Shown here piece by piece: positions 63,945 to 64,000 of a stretch of 64,000 bases of DNA. The notes below the pieces were generated by a model that saw only the letters and a list, made by a program, of their open reading frames with translations, had not been told where the DNA came from and searched no databases. The translations under genes were made by a program, and so were the position numbers. This stretch comes from UTCHB3 sp964531325 (GTDB lineage: Bacteria > Bacteroidota > Ignavibacteria > Ignavibacteriales > Ignavibacteriaceae): assembly GCA_964531325.1 (NCBI GenBank), contig CAZHCW010000013.1, forward strand, positions 1-64,000, written 5' to 3'. Each line of letters begins with the position of its first letter. Position 1 is the first letter of the stretch.

Positions 63945-64000
63945 CAAAAGTCCCATCCAAAAAAGAACTGGTAAAATAGTCCGTCTTGAAATCTTGTGAA
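63944..64000 (-). CDS. Outer-membrane protein C-terminus (partial, runs off right edge)
   Basis: From base 64000 leftward one frame reads FTRFQDGLFYQFFFGWDF then TGA at 63946-63944. The strand pattern and terminal Phe are typical of an outer-membrane barrel ending recognised by BAM. Its stop overlaps the ATG of the PQQ-propeller gene, supporting the call. Only 18 residues visible. Confidence 0.6.
   Translation of the reverse strand, partial: FTRFQDGLFYQFFFGWDF

Noticed and set aside
1..64000. tRNA/rRNA genes, insertion sequences or prophage
   Set aside because: Intergenic gaps over 100 bp were read on both strands; no cloverleaf, rRNA block or transposase motif was seen.

Overview
The window is a gene-dense bacterial chromosome segment. 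By eye its GC is about 40%. The organism is most likely a Bacteroidota/Chlorobiota-group bacterium, and I favour the Ignavibacteriota. Reasons: a protein with a type IX secretion (T9SS) C-terminal domain beside two PorV/PorQ-family genes, an S46 dipeptidyl-peptidase, FG-GAP and BNR surface proteins, many Gram-negative lipoproteins and outer-membrane proteins, and frequent TTG/GTG starts with weak Shine-Dalgarno sequences. This is inference from gene content; there is no rRNA or tRNA in the window to settle it.

Layout. (1) 1-17,034, all minus: a partial FG-GAP protein behind a structured leader, then a run ybaB-recR-methyltransferase-two lipoproteins-ftsX, followed by an exopolysaccharide export locus (two SLBB outer-membrane exporters, a tyrosine autokinase, a second Wzz-type protein, a MurJ/Wzx-like flippase, a GT9 transferase, a large outer-membrane protein, a NUDIX hydrolase). 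(2) 17,137-21,720, plus: a divergent PurC-like protein of probably lost activity, psd, pssA, purS, purQ, tatA, gatA. (3) 21,706-24,421, minus: tgt-yajC-ribBA. (4) 24,813-35,909, minus: aminopeptidase, a GT2/deacetylase/GT2/flippase-like glycan module, a DUF1207-like protein, a site-2 protease, then lipoprotein-BNR/T9SS cargo-PorV/Q-PorV/Q. (5) 35,916-41,920, minus: an outer-membrane protein, MFS carrier, PepD, a PqqD-like protein and an OPT peptide transporter, which read as peptide uptake and breakdown. (6) 42,097-49,144: an orphan nucleotidyltransferase, TetR, S46 peptidase, ilvE, TM2 and DUF2752 proteins and a SPOR protein, separated by unusual repeats. (7) 49,146-55,003, minus: a complete TolC-HlyD-ABC-permease-permease efflux operon. 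(8) 55,152-64,000, minus: CCA-type nucleotidyltransferase, membrane metallopeptidase, murA, a Ser/Thr kinase with an external beta-propeller, PP2C phosphatase, a PQQ-propeller lipoprotein and the last residues of an outer-membrane protein.

Most genes are packed with overlaps of a few bases or gaps under 20 bp, so long transcription units are likely. No phage, transposase, CRISPR array or RNA gene was recognised. The most unusual material is: (a) four intergenic arrays with a strict 8-bp period and a GAAC/GAAG core, all between 41.9 and 48.9 kb; (b) a dispersed element at two operon ends that stops 1 bp short of a stop codon in both copies; (c) the PurC-like pseudoenzyme leading a phospholipid/purine operon; and (d) a structured leader with a 12-bp perfect stem at 865-939.
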